A stretch of 64,000 bases of DNA from VXOI01 sp965261945 (GCA_965261945.1 CBDHEF010000002.1:1922001-1986000), one strand, 5' to 3'. Positions 25,839 through 34,427 are shown, numbered from the stretch's first letter. A program made the numbers and translations. The notes: generated by a model not told the origin, from the sequence alone.

Positions 25839-27665
25839 CTATTCGGCCAACGTCACCGTTTCTCCCGGCGGCGCCCAGTTCAGGTTGACATACGCGGTGT
25901 TGTGGACGAAGCCGTTGCCGGGGGCGGTGGCCCAGGTCTTCACGTTTTCCCCTATGCCGTACAGTCCGAACACCTCGGCGATTTCAATACGCGGCAGTTG
26001 AGAATACATGTGCCGGCCCGCTTCCTGCATCAGGGCCACCCGCTCATCGAAGTCCGCCGTGGCTCCCAACTGGTCGAGGTAGTCGCTGAACGTCTGGTCC
26101 TCGTAAGCTATCATTGCCGCACCGTTTATGTGGGATACGAGCCGCAGTATCTGCCAGGGCTCCCGGCCCACAAAGGGCATGGCGTAGGGAATTGCCACAC
26201 CCGGGTAGGTCCGCTCACGGAAGTCGGTGGCGAACACGGCGCGGTCAAGCTGTCGCCGGGTTATCTTGCATCCCAGGTTGGCCTCCCACTGGGTCGCCAC
26301 GGCTTCGCCAACCGCAGGCAGGAAAGCGCGTCCCGGCCACGGGACCAGGTTCATGGTGAATTCCCAGCAACCCTCGTGTCCGGCCTCGGCCAGCAGCCTG
26401 CGGGCCTCTTCAGGGTCGTATCCGATTGGCTCGAACTCATCCAGAGTCCACGGCTCGCCAGAGAAATAGAAAGGCAGGGACACGTTCGCCTGTCCAAGTC
26501 CGCCCAAGGCCACATCCACGACCGTCTCCTTGTCTATGGCGAGAGACAGCGCCCTGCGTACGTTGTAGGCGCGAACCTTGTCGGGCTGCGCCCAGGGCAC
26601 TGTCGGGTCGTAGGTCTCCTTGGTCTCCCACTGTCCGCCCAGGGTGATGCCCACGGTAGCGAAGCCCGGCACCGACTTGATCTGGACGTTGGCGGCCTTC
26701 AATTCACTAGCGAAGTCCACGCCGATGTCGATTATGTCCACCGAACCGGCCCGGAGCTGGGCCACGCGGGTGGAGTTCTCCACCGTTTTCAGGAAGCTCA
26801 TGTTGGCGAAGGCGGGGGTCACCTTCCAGTGCCCCTGCACCGCCTCGAAGTCCATCCGCACCCCGCGGCCATGGTTGCTCAGCTTGTAGGGGCCGGAAGC
26901 GATGGGTTCCTCGTCGGCGACCTCGTCGCCGACTCGCTCGATGTAATTCTTGGGGTAGATGTACTGAGTGCCGGGAATTCCCGAATTCAAGTCGCTGCCG
27001 AAGAGAATTTCCGGCTCATTGAAGTTGACGATTATGGTCTGCGGGTCCGGTGTTTCATAACCGCCAATCTTGCGGAACACGCCCGCCCGGGAACTGGCGC
27101 TGTTTTCGGCAGCATACTTCTCAAAGGAAAACTGCACGTCGTCGGAGGTCACTGGGCCTTCCCCGTTGTGCCACTGCGGGCCCTCGCGCAGCCGGAACTC
27201 CCAGACCAGGCCGCCGTCACGAACATCCCACGACTCCGCCAGCTCCCCGATGTTGTCGCCGGTCTCGGGGTTCCGGGTCAGCAGGTTTTCCAGGATGGCG
27301 TGAAAGGCGGTGTCCTCGGCGCCGGCGGATGCGCCGGGCAGCCATCGCTCGTTGCCGAAGGTGGCCATCGCCACCCGCAACTCCCCGGTGGGAGTGTGCG
27401 ACGCGGCGGGAGCGGGGGCGCTGGCAGCCGCGGTCTGGGGCCGAGGCGTTGCGGCGGCGGCGGCGCTGCCGCCCGAGGGAGTGGTAGCAACAGGCGACTG
27501 GGTGGCCCCCGGAATCATCACCGTAGCCTGTGGCGCAGCCGTCGGCGCCGGGGCCGACGTGGCCTGGGGAACCTCAGTAGCCTCGTCCCCGCCGCAGGCG
27601 ACGACGAGGGCCAACGCCAATGCCAAGATTATGGGGATAACCACCCTGACGTTCCTGAAGCGCAC
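25839..27665 (-). CDS. ABC transporter substrate-binding lipoprotein (peptide/SBP_bac_5 family)
   Basis: 608 residues. The start has a signal peptide ending in LALALVVAC, a lipobox, so it is a membrane-anchored lipoprotein, followed by a Thr/Pro/Ala-rich linker (EVPQATSAPAPTAAPQ). The SBP_bac_5 domain follows: LAESWDVRDGGLVWEFRLRE, GPVTSDDVQFSFEKY and NVRRALSLAIDKETVV. It captures an oligopeptide or similar solute and delivers it to the DppB/DppC-like permeases encoded next. The GTG at 27665 has GGGAGGT seven bases upstream. Confidence 0.93.
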   Translation of the reverse strand: MRFRNVRVVIPIILALALALVVACGGDEATEVPQATSAPAPTAAPQATVMIPGATQSPVATTPSGGSAAAAATPRPQTAAASAPAPAASHTPTGELRVAMATFGNERWLPGASAGAEDTAFHAILENLLTRNPETGDNIGELAESWDVRDGGLVWEFRLREGPQWHNGEGPVTSDDVQFSFEKYAAENSASSRAGVFRKIGGYETPDPQTIIVNFNEPEILFGSDLNSGIPGTQYIYPKNYIERVGDEVADEEPIASGPYKLSNHGRGVRMDFEAVQGHWKVTPAFANMSFLKTVENSTRVAQLRAGSVDIIDIGVDFASELKAANVQIKSVPGFATVGITLGGQWETKETYDPTVPWAQPDKVRAYNVRRALSLAIDKETVVDVALGGLGQANVSLPFYFSGEPWTLDEFEPIGYDPEEARRLLAEAGHEGCWEFTMNLVPWPGRAFLPAVGEAVATQWEANLGCKITRRQLDRAVFATDFRERTYPGVAIPYAMPFVGREPWQILRLVSHINGAAMIAYEDQTFSDYLDQLGATADFDERVALMQEAGRHMYSQLPRIEIAEVFGLYGIGENVKTWATAPGNGFVHNTAYVNLNWAPPGETVTLAE

Positions 27666-28033
27666 AGCCGTACCTCCCTGATTGACCTATCCTCGGATGA
27701 TTGTAGAGCGCCAAAGTGAATTACGACTTACGTAACCACTAAAGCGATGATACTAACGAATCACCGTTATTCTATGCTAATTTCTCGGCTTGGTAATAGC
27801 GCGGGCTCTCACTGGTTCGCAAGTTGAACGGGATGTTAGCATTGTGCCTGAAAGCTGTCAACGACCAGCAAACAGGAAATCATGACAATCGAAACGGCCA
27901 GAAATCCCCTCTCCAGCATCAGCTGTGAGGGGATTTCTGCCGCAACGCGATATTTGCGTAAAACTGTCCGCGGCCTGCCTCTGCGCTTTGGCCCGCCCCG
28001 GGTACTCCCACGCCGGCGCCGGGGCCAGTACGC
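27666..28033. other. Intergenic region upstream of the transporter operon
   Basis: 368 bases without a convincing gene. It includes AT-rich sequence at 27720-27800 (likely the promoter of the importer genes on the minus strand) and a perfect 13-bp inverted repeat at 27899-27939. Confidence 0.5.
27899..27939. promoter_or_regulatory. Perfect 13-bp inverted repeat (operator or terminator)
   Basis: CAGAAATCCCCTC at 27899-27911 pairs perfectly with 27927-27939 across 15 bases. It has no U-run on either strand. It lies between the start of the transporter operon and the 3' end of the broken SDR gene, so it could be an operator for the importer or the remains of a terminator for the SDR gene. Confidence 0.45.
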
Positions 28034-28530
28034 CTACTCCCGCAGTCGGACGGCCTGCGCCCCCAGCTGCGGCCAGGCGGCGGGCGCCCCGGCCCGCCCG
28101 ATGCGCTCCTCCAGCGGCAGTGACTCGTCCCAGTAGTGGCCGATGAAGCGGCGTCCGGTGATGCCGTTGGAGGCGTCTGACGCCAGCCAGACCACCGGGG
28201 CGCGCATCACGCCGGGCTGGATCATGCTCTCGCGAGTGTGCGCGGCGTCATCGGGGATTGTGCGCGGCGTCATCGGGGATGAGGTTGGTGTTGGACATCC
28301 CGCCCGGCGCCAGCGCGTTCACCGTGACGCCCGTCCCGTCCAACTCGCGGGCGGCCATGGCGATGAGGGCCTCGTGGGCCGCCTTTGGACGGGCCGTAGG
28401 GCGTACCGCCGGGGTTGTACATGGTGTTCATGCTGGTGGTGACACCGATGATGCACCCCCAGCCCTGGCTCAGGAAGTGCGGCGCCACGGCCCGCGCCAT
28501 GTAGAAGGGCCCGCCGGCGTTCACTGCCAT
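28034..28530 (-). pseudogene. Broken short-chain dehydrogenase/reductase gene
   Basis: Read from 28530 downward, the SDR core appears in three frames: VNAGGPFYMARAVAPHFLSQ then TPYGPSK; next AAHEALIAMAARELDGTGVT and NALAPGGMSNTNLIPDDAAH; then HTRESMIQPGVMRAPVVWLA. Two lesions explain this: one extra G in the codon run after the catalytic YGPSK (near 28386), and a 22-bp tandem duplication at 28237-28280. Removing both restores a continuous SDR C-terminal half. The N-terminal cofactor-binding half is missing. It is not related to the intact SDR at 30934-31686 by position. Confidence 0.85.
28237..28280. repeat. 22-bp tandem duplication disrupting the SDR gene
   Basis: Exact copies at 28237-28258 and 28259-28280. 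22 is not a multiple of three, so the duplication shifts the frame within the NLIPDDAAH block. Confidence 0.95.
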
Positions 28531-28657
28531 AAACCTGGGGTTCGCGCCCCGGCAAGAGTACCAAAACGTTGTTTCCGTGTTGATGGCGGGTTGTCATTCT
28601 TGCGCGTTGACGGTAAGATGCAGTTCGCAAAAATCGACGCCAACGGAGTTTCTAAAT

Positions 28658-30574
28658 ATGTTAATGGTAGCCACCCGGCCCGTATTCTTGGCTGCACTGC
28701 TACTGGGAATAGCATCAGCCATCGTTTTTGCTACCCCAATTTCCGCTGCGGAGCGGATTGACAGTCTCGTCGCAACCCCGGAATACAACCACGCGGAGCT
28801 GGCGTGGGAGGTCGCCCTGTCTTGGACAGACCCCGATGGCGCCACGGACGGCACGGACATCCTGCGCCGCATCACCGGACACGCCACCGAGGGGGAATTC
28901 GCGCCCATCGCCACTGTTGCTGCGGGGGAGACCAGCTACACGGATAGCAGCGACATACAAGCCCGGACCACCTACGTCTACCGTGTCCAGCGGCTGAGTG
29001 ATTCGCGGAAATCAAACGGGGCATCGGCAAGGTTGCCCAAGGTGCCAGACGTTCCGATTGCCGTCGGCGCGTCGGCGGGTCAGAGCAGCATCACTGTCTC
29101 GTGGGACTCGCCAGACAGGGGTAACGTGTCCAGCTTCGAGGTCTACCACCGAAGCGCCGCGCAGACGGGGTATGGCCTCGTGGGAACAGTTGAGGCAACC
29201 GGCACATCATTCATCGACGATAACATCCAGGTCGGGATGCCCTACGACTACCGGGTTGTGGCGGTCAACATCTACGGGAGTAGCGGCGGGACCGTTCCCG
29301 TGTCAGTTGCGGTGTCGCCATCCGCGCCAACCAACTTCCAGATGACCGCGGACGAGTCAGTAACATACGAACAAGTCAGGTTATCGCCGTATCGTCACGC
29401 TCTCAGCCATCTGTCTTGGGATAGTGTCCAAGACGGTCTCACGTTCAGACTCTACCTCATCTACATCCCGAATCAATACGTACAGCCGGCGACTCACTTC
29501 TTCGCCGACTTTTCTGTGAGTCCGGCGCAGATCGACATCTCTGATGACCCGTACCACAAGTACTACTTGACTGCGGTGGCCAAGTATGAGGCCCTCGAAG
29601 ACGGCGCACTCGTGGAGCGCGAGGTGGAAAGCTCGCCCTCCGAGGTGTTGCAATATACGCCCGTGGTCCTGCCCCCAGTGGTGACGTCCTTCTCCATTCC
29701 ATCGCCTTCCCCAAGGGGGACGCAACTGGAGTTTCAATGGTTCCTTCACAGACTCTACCATGGCTTTGATTCGTTCAGGATTTACCGGAGACCAGTTGAT
29801 TCGCAGTCCCCGTATGAACTCGTCAGCGAGACCGACGACTTGGACCCTCTTACCCACATCGATGACCCCAGCGGTAAGTTCAGCACAAACACGGGAAGGT
29901 TGATGATCAGGCACACCGTCCTGCTTGACCCCGAAGACGTCGGCGTTGCCTACGAGTACACGGTCGTGGGAGTAAATTTGGCGGGAAGGGAAGGCCCACA
30001 CAGCACGCCGATTCCGGTCACCGTTGGGTTGGCGTTTTCGCCGCCTCCCGCGCCCGTCAGGGAGTTCAGGGTTACAGTGACCACGAGTGAAAGCGAGCTC
30101 GTGTCGAGGTTTTATGCACCGATTGAGTTCTCGTGGAGAGAAGGCCCTAGCGACGCCCTAACTCCCGCGCCCACCCGGTACTATCTTAATTTAATCCCCA
30201 TACCCGAAGACTCGGCCACGACCACCATGGATGTTGTGACTTCGCTGAGGGAAAGGCTCAGGAGATCTAATTCAAATGCGCCGTCGTTCGACGTTGGCGA
30301 AAATGGTGTCGTAGCGAAGATAAACAACATCCGACCCAGCAGACCCGAAGGTGGAGTCCTCACAGGTTTCTGTGGAGCCTGGCGTCCAGGAGACATAAAC
30401 ATCTGCAAGGAGGACGGTCGGTGGAGAGTGCTGTACGACATGGCGCGTGGCGCCACCCACGACGACCACATTGCCGTCGTCACACCTTCGTACAACGGCA
30501 GCTTCCCCACAGCAGAGGAGTTGGAGCAGTCGGCAACCTTCTTTGTCATACCCAAGAGGAGGGGAGCCAACTGA
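28658..30574 (+). CDS. Secreted protein with fibronectin type III repeats
   Basis: 638 residues from the ATG at 28658 (GGAG upstream). A signal peptide (VFLAALLLGIASAIVF, cleavage likely after ISAA) leads into tandem fibronectin III-like domains. These are recognised by repeated patterns such as ITVSWDSPDRGNVSSFEVYH and TYVYRVQRLSD, PYDYRVVAVNIYGSSGG and AYEYTVVGVNLAGREGP. The C-terminal quarter is different (CGAWRPGDINICKEDGRWRV). It is probably an extracellular binding or adhesion protein. It is AT-richer than its neighbours and is followed by a strong terminator, so it stands as its own unit. Confidence 0.82.
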   Translation: MLMVATRPVFLAALLLGIASAIVFATPISAAERIDSLVATPEYNHAELAWEVALSWTDPDGATDGTDILRRITGHATEGEFAPIATVAAGETSYTDSSDIQARTTYVYRVQRLSDSRKSNGASARLPKVPDVPIAVGASAGQSSITVSWDSPDRGNVSSFEVYHRSAAQTGYGLVGTVEATGTSFIDDNIQVGMPYDYRVVAVNIYGSSGGTVPVSVAVSPSAPTNFQMTADESVTYEQVRLSPYRHALSHLSWDSVQDGLTFRLYLIYIPNQYVQPATHFFADFSVSPAQIDISDDPYHKYYLTAVAKYEALEDGALVEREVESSPSEVLQYTPVVLPPVVTSFSIPSPSPRGTQLEFQWFLHRLYHGFDSFRIYRRPVDSQSPYELVSETDDLDPLTHIDDPSGKFSTNTGRLMIRHTVLLDPEDVGVAYEYTVVGVNLAGREGPHSTPIPVTVGLAFSPPPAPVREFRVTVTTSESELVSRFYAPIEFSWREGPSDALTPAPTRYYLNLIPIPEDSATTTMDVVTSLRERLRRSNSNAPSFDVGENGVVAKINNIRPSRPEGGVLTGFCGAWRPGDINICKEDGRWRVLYDMARGATHDDHIAVVTPSYNGSFPTAEELEQSATFFVIPKRRGAN

Positions 30575-30601
30575 TTGGCAGGGATCAACGCCATCTGTAG
30601 C

Positions 30602-30641
30602 AAAGAAGAGCCCCCGCACTTGTTGGCGGGGGCTCTTCTTT
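30602..30641 (+). terminator. Rho-independent terminator after the fibronectin III gene
   Basis: 16-bp perfect stem (30602-30617 with 30626-30641) with an 8-base loop and a T-rich end (CTCTTCTTT), 28 bases after the stop codon. A near-identical hairpin sits at 54741-54793 behind another secreted-protein gene. Confidence 0.92.
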
Positions 30642-30754
30642 GGGGAATTATATGCAGCAGGACTGGCGGCCAAGAGATTGAAGACCATCGGGTCAGGTTC
30701 GAGATAATCCCCTTCACTATTGATACTGCCGACGTGCCTGCCAACGCCTATCTG

Positions 30755-30919
30755 GGGCATCTGAAGACTTTTGCGATTTTCTCTATAATTCCCAAAGTAA
30801 TCTGGATTCGGAGCGGAAATTCACCCACAGACTTGGTTGAATCGCTGCTCCGAGACAATTACGACCTGATTCTCGCCTTTGAACAGGACCCCGGCCGCGA
30901 CATCATCGAGCTACGCCGA
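30755..30919 (+). pseudogene. C-terminal remnant of a DUF5615 (PIN-like) toxin gene
   Basis: The frame at 30755-30919 encodes KTFAIFSIIPKVIWIRSGNS and DLVESLLRDNYDLILAFEQD, matching the C-terminal part of DUF5615 PIN-like proteins (the PKVIWIR.GN...IE.LLR pattern). The N-terminal half with the metal-binding acidic residues is absent: upstream the frame runs through the terminator hairpin, so there is no plausible start. The fragment runs into the convergent SDR gene. Confidence 0.6.
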
Positions 30920-30933
30920 TTCTCCGTCCGCCC

Positions 30934-31686
30934 CTACTGCGCCGTCGCCCCGCCGTCTATCACCAGCTCCGCGCCGGTCACGAAGGATGACTCGTCGGAC
31001 GCCAGGTAGAGCACCCCGTAGGCCACCTCGATGGGGTGGGCGGTGCGGCCCAGCGGGCTCCGTTCCTCGGCCTCGCGCTGCAACTCCGCGTTGCTCATTC
31101 GCTCCCCGGCCATGGGCGTGTCGATGGGGCCGGGATGCACCGAGTTGACGCGGATGTTCTCGCCGGCGTACTGGATGGCCGCCGACTTGGTGAAGATGCG
31201 CACCGCCCCCTTGGAGGCGTTGTACACCGGCTGGATGTAGCTCTGGCCCACCATTCCCGACATGGACGAGATGTTGATGATGGAGCCGCCGCCGACCTTT
31301 CGCATTTCGGGGATGGCCGCCCTGGTGCCGAGGAACACGCCCTTGGCGTTCACGTCCATCACCCTGTCCCATTCCTGGACGGTGGTGTCTTCCAGCACGC
31401 CGCGGGAGACGACTCCGGCGTTGTTGACCATCACGTCCAGCTTGCCGAACCGGGAGACGGCCGCCGCCACCGCCTCGGCCCATGAGTCCTCGCTGGTCAC
31501 GTCGAGACGAACGAACAGGCAGTCCCCGCCGGACTCGTTGATTTCCGCCTCCACCTGACGGCCCTCGCTGTCCAGCACGTCCCCGATGACAACCTTGGCG
31601 CCCTCCCGGGCGAACAGGCGGGCTTCCTCGGCTCCCATGCCGCGAGCGCCGCCGCTGATGATGGCAACCTTTCCTTCCAGTCTCAT
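30934..31686 (-). CDS. SDR family NAD(P)-dependent oxidoreductase
   Basis: 250 residues. It has the cofactor motif GGARGMGAE near residue 12, the NNAG motif (VMVNNAGVVSRG), the catalytic Ser in ISSMSGMVG, YNASKGA with Tyr and Lys, and the PG motif (VHPGPIDTPM). The end VTGAELVIDGGATAQ is typical of classical FabG-like SDRs with a Rossmann fold. The ATG at 31686 is seven bases after AGGAGG. Substrate unknown. Confidence 0.93.
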   Translation of the reverse strand: MRLEGKVAIISGGARGMGAEEARLFAREGAKVVIGDVLDSEGRQVEAEINESGGDCLFVRLDVTSEDSWAEAVAAAVSRFGKLDVMVNNAGVVSRGVLEDTTVQEWDRVMDVNAKGVFLGTRAAIPEMRKVGGGSIINISSMSGMVGQSYIQPVYNASKGAVRIFTKSAAIQYAGENIRVNSVHPGPIDTPMAGERMSNAELQREAEERSPLGRTAHPIEVAYGVLYLASDESSFVTGAELVIDGGATAQ

Positions 31687-31809
31687 GCCAAACCTCCTGA
31701 AGTTTCAGACGCACGACATTTTAGCGCACAAAAGGAAGAGACGCAGAAACGCTGAGATGCAGAGACCTGGAGGTTGCCGGGAATGCCAAGGGGGGAGTGG
31801 CAACAGCGA

Positions 31810-31884
31810 TGGTCGGGGCGGGCAGATTTGAACTGCCGACCTCCTGGTCCCAAACCAGGCGCCCTGCCGCTGGGCCACGCCCCG
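31810..31884 (-). tRNA. tRNA-Pro (TGG)
   Basis: On the minus strand the 7-bp acceptor stem (CGGGGCG with CGCCCCG) closes at 31814-31820 and 31878-31884. The anticodon loop TTTGGGA gives anticodon TGG, the T-loop is GTTCAAATC, and CCA is encoded at 31810-31812. It forms a pair with tRNA-Arg 36 bases away. Confidence 0.95.
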
Positions 31885-31920
31885 AAGACAAACGGAAATA
31901 TAGAAGGAACAATTGAACTG

Positions 31921-31995
31921 TGGTACCCCCGGAGAGGATCGAACTCTCGTCTCCGGCTCCGGAGGCCGGCACTCTATCCGCTGAGCTACAGGGGC
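31921..31995 (-). tRNA. tRNA-Arg (CCG)
   Basis: On the minus strand the acceptor stem is GCCCCTG/CGGGGGT (first pair G-U), the D-arm is TAGCTCAGCGGATAGAG, the anticodon loop CTCCGGA gives CCG, the T-arm is GAGAGTTCGATCCTCTC, and CCA is encoded at 31921-31923. Confidence 0.95.
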
Positions 31996-32340
31996 ACTGT
32001 ACCATAGAGAATATCACGGCCTCCCGTTCTTCAACAACCACCCGCAGCGACTATTGCCGGTCCCTTCAATTGTTCCCTCTCCCTCCAGGCCCTCTCCCCC
32101 CAGGGAGGATCAGGGTGGAGGCGGCCCCGTTAGCGAGCGACGACTGCGCCATCCCAGGATTTCACCCTCACCTCCACTCTGACCCGGCCGCCTGACCCGG
32201 GTGCCTGACCCGGATGCCTGACCCGGATGCCTGACCCGGATGCTGACAGTTGCGTCTTGTATCAGAACATTCATTCTGATATTTTTAATCAGGCCCTTCG
32301 CCACAATTAAGATTCAGGACCGACCGACACGGGAAGCAGC
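31996..32340. other. 345-base gap with REP-like element and 13-bp tandem repeat
   Basis: The region between tRNA-Arg and the zinc-ribbon gene holds a REP-like copy (about 32072-32113) and a 4-copy 13-bp repeat (32191-32242). The stretch 32270-32340 is AT-richer and may hold the promoter of the zinc-ribbon/RuvC-like pair. No gene seen. Confidence 0.5.
32191..32242. repeat. 13-bp tandem repeat, four copies
   Basis: Unit CCTGACCCGGATG at 32191-32203 (one base different), 32204-32216, 32217-32229 and 32230-32242, lying between the tRNAs and the zinc-ribbon gene. Confidence 0.95.
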
Positions 32341-32553
32341 GTGAGAATTTACCGACTGGGAGTCTGCCTCAAATGCCGCGGGGATTTGGCCTATGACCAA
32401 GGCGACTGGATCTGCCTCCAGTGCGGCGTCTATTACTACACCGGGCTATACGACGGGACACAGCGCCGGGGGGATGACCTGATCCGCATCGCCCCGGTCA
32501 GTCCCGGCACAGGCGCGTCTGGACGCCGGGTCTCCGCCTGGGAGTCCCGGTAG
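32341..32553 (+). CDS. Small zinc-ribbon protein
   Basis: 70 residues from a GTG at 32341, with two CxxC knuckles: CLKC (9-12) and CLQC (25-28), separated by 12 residues including YDQGDWI. This is a compact zinc ribbon of the kind that binds nucleic acid or proteins. Its TAG stop overlaps the start of the next gene (TAGTG, sharing base 32553), so the two are translationally coupled and probably act together. Weak GGGAAGC ribosome site. No named family. Confidence 0.7.
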   Translation: MRIYRLGVCLKCRGDLAYDQGDWICLQCGVYYYTGLYDGTQRRGDDLIRIAPVSPGTGASGRRVSAWESR

Positions 32554-33098
32554 TGGGGCGCCTGGACCGCGCCGGACATGGCGCGTACAACGTCCCACAC
32601 AATCCCGGCGGCCCACACCCTGGGGCGCTGCTGGCCCTGTACCCCGGCTTGCGGCAAACCGGATGGGCGGTGATTCTGGGCGGCGGCGAGAAAGGCCGGG
32701 CGGCCCCGCCGGTCGCCTCCAGCGGGGTTGTCGGCCTCAAGCCCCGGCAGAAACTCGATGACGCCGAGCGGATCGCCCAGCAGTTGGAGGCGTTGACTTC
32801 GGTCGTTGCCCGCTGGCGCCCCGCCTCCATAGTGCGCAGCAAGCCGGGCGGCATGAACTGGCGTGTGCCGGGGAGGGAACAGTTGGAGCAGGCCCTGAGC
32901 GGATGGGCCGCCGGGCTCGGTCTTCCCCTGGCCGACTATTCCGCACCGGAGGTCCGGGCCGCCGTAGCCGGTCAGCCAAACGCCTCAAAGGACGCCCTGG
33001 GATACGCCGTTATGCTACATCTGGGGCTGATCGGTCAGAGCCGCGCCACCGCCGAGTGGGAAGCCATCGCCGTCGGCTGCCATCACCTGAAAATCTGA
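32553..33098 (+). CDS. RuvC-like (Holliday-junction resolvase fold) protein with degenerate active site
   Basis: 181 residues. YPGLRQTGWAV (30-40) corresponds to the DPGxxxTG first strand of RuvC, but the catalytic Asp is Tyr30. The helix with IAQQLEALTSVVARWRPASI, the VRAAVAGQPNASKDALGYAV block (as in the RuvC VK.AV.G.G.A.K segment) and the final EWEAIAVGCHH (for DAADALA.A.CH) align in order. Arg95 stands where the second acidic residue is expected. The match is by pattern only. If right, the fold is kept but canonical metal catalysis is doubtful. Coupled to the upstream zinc-ribbon gene. Confidence 0.6.
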   Translation: MGRLDRAGHGAYNVPHNPGGPHPGALLALYPGLRQTGWAVILGGGEKGRAAPPVASSGVVGLKPRQKLDDAERIAQQLEALTSVVARWRPASIVRSKPGGMNWRVPGREQLEQALSGWAAGLGLPLADYSAPEVRAAVAGQPNASKDALGYAVMLHLGLIGQSRATAEWEAIAVGCHHLKI

Positions 33099-33202
33099 TG
33101 CTTGTCAGCACCCGGGTGATATAGCTGGGCCTTTCCAAAGTTACGCATGGGACGGAAAATGAGAGCGGGTTGCGGACGGGATACTCCAGGAGGGCATACG
33201 AC

Positions 33203-33240
33203 ATCCCCTCTCTCCCCGGGGAGAGGGGAACGGAAAACGC
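33203..33240. repeat. REP-like palindromic element
   Basis: CCCTCTCTCCCCGGGGAGAGG core followed by GGAACGG, located just after the RuvC-like gene and the convergent thiD stop. Confidence 0.6.
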
Positions 33241-33249
33241 CCTGCCCAG

Positions 33250-34083
33250 CTAACCGCCGTTGCGCTCCCACAGTTCGTGGAAGTGGTTGAGGGGGCCGTG
33301 TCCCTGGCCCACGGGGAAGCTGGTGCGGATGGCGGCGGTAACGTAGTCCTTGGCCTGCTGCACCGCGACGGGCAGGGCCAGGCCCTTGGCCAGTCCGGCG
33401 GCGATGGCCGATGCCAGCGTACAGCCCGTCCCGTGGGTATTGGGAGTGTCGAAGCGCTCCGAGGTGAACAGCGTGAAGACCGAGCCGTCATAGAGTACGT
33501 CGGTGGCCGGCCCTTCCAGGTGTCCGCCCTTGACCACCGCGTTCTTTGCGCCCAACTCGTCCACCAGGATTCTGGCCGCCGTCTTCAGATCTTCGACGGT
33601 GTTCATTTCCAGCTCGGTCAGCGCTGCGGCCTCGCGGCTGTTGGGCGTCACCACCGTTGCCATCGGTATCAGCACCGTGCGCATGGCGTCCACGGCGTCT
33701 TCCCTGAGCAGCCGGAAGCCCGTACTGGCCACCATCACCGGGTCGATCACCGCCGGGCTGAGGGAGTGGAACTCCAGCCGCTCGGCCACGCAGCGGATGA
33801 TTTCAGAGCTGGACAGCATTCCGGTCTTCACGGCGTCGGCGCCGATGTCCGTTACGATGGCGTCGATCTGCGCCTCGATCATGGAGGTGGGTGTTTCCAG
33901 CACTCCGTTCACGCCGAGGGTGTTCTGCGCGGTGATGGTGGTGATGGCGCAGGTGCCGAACACGCCCATGGCGCCGAAGGTCTTGAGGTCGGCCTGAATG
34001 CCCGCGCCGCCCCCGGAGTCCGACCCGGCGATGGTCATGGCCCGCGGCACACGTGCATCGTTTTGACTCCGCTCTGCTCTCAT
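33250..34083 (-). CDS. thiD: Hydroxymethylpyrimidine/phosphomethylpyrimidine kinase
   Basis: 277 residues from the ATG at 34083 (GGAG eight bases upstream). ThiD hallmarks: AMTIAGSDSGGGAGIQADLK at the start, VLETPTSMIEAQIDAIVTDI, VKTGMLSSSEII, VIDPVMVASTGFRLL and the nucleotide-binding NTHGTGCTLASAIAAGLAKG. It phosphorylates HMP twice in thiamine synthesis. It is convergent with the RuvC-like gene. tenA at 17171 belongs to the same pathway, though there is no operon here. Confidence 0.95.
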   Translation of the reverse strand: MRAERSQNDARVPRAMTIAGSDSGGGAGIQADLKTFGAMGVFGTCAITTITAQNTLGVNGVLETPTSMIEAQIDAIVTDIGADAVKTGMLSSSEIIRCVAERLEFHSLSPAVIDPVMVASTGFRLLREDAVDAMRTVLIPMATVVTPNSREAAALTELEMNTVEDLKTAARILVDELGAKNAVVKGGHLEGPATDVLYDGSVFTLFTSERFDTPNTHGTGCTLASAIAAGLAKGLALPVAVQQAKDYVTAAIRTSFPVGQGHGPLNHFHELWERNGG

Positions 34084-34160
34084 GCCGTCCACTCCGCTTT
34101 GCGCTCTGCTACGTTCCCGGCGGTCCCTCGTCCTGCACGGCTCTCGTCTACAACGCCGCG

Positions 34161-34427
34161 CTATGCGTCGCCGCTGGGAGTCGGCTCAAGCTCTTCAGCC
34201 AGCAGTTCCACCACGGCCGCCCTGAAATAGTCTTCGGTTGCATGGCAGGTCTTTCGGGCATATTCCATATCCCACAACGCCAGGGTCACATCGTAGAATA
34301 AGGGGACAATTTCGTCCGGTGGCTCGCCAAGATGGCAGCCTATCCAATACCTCACATCGTCCTCAAGGACTTTGCCGTCCAGGTAATTGTTTAAGAGAGT
34401 ATGAAACTCTTCGACTATGGAAGCCAA
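34161..34427 (-). CDS. Hypothetical acidic helical protein
   Basis: 88 residues from a TTG at 34427, which has GGAGG eight bases upstream (an ATG farther up, at 34508, is in frame but would add non-conserved residues). The sequence EEFHTLLNNYLDGKVLEDD followed by IGCHLGEPPDEIVPLFYDVT is protein-like, helical and acidic. No family recognised. It follows thiD's start by 78 bases on the same strand. Confidence 0.5.
   Translation of the reverse strand: MASIVEEFHTLLNNYLDGKVLEDDVRYWIGCHLGEPPDEIVPLFYDVTLALWDMEYARKTCHATEDYFRAAVVELLAEELEPTPSGDA

Noticed and set aside
30575..31009. 144-residue plus-strand frame taken as a full gene
   Set aside because: Its first part is the terminator hairpin of the fibronectin III gene; only 30755-30919 resembles a protein (DUF5615 tail), so it is called a remnant.
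31721..32041. Open frames over the tRNA-Pro/tRNA-Arg region
   Set aside because: They lie on the tRNA genes and have no support.
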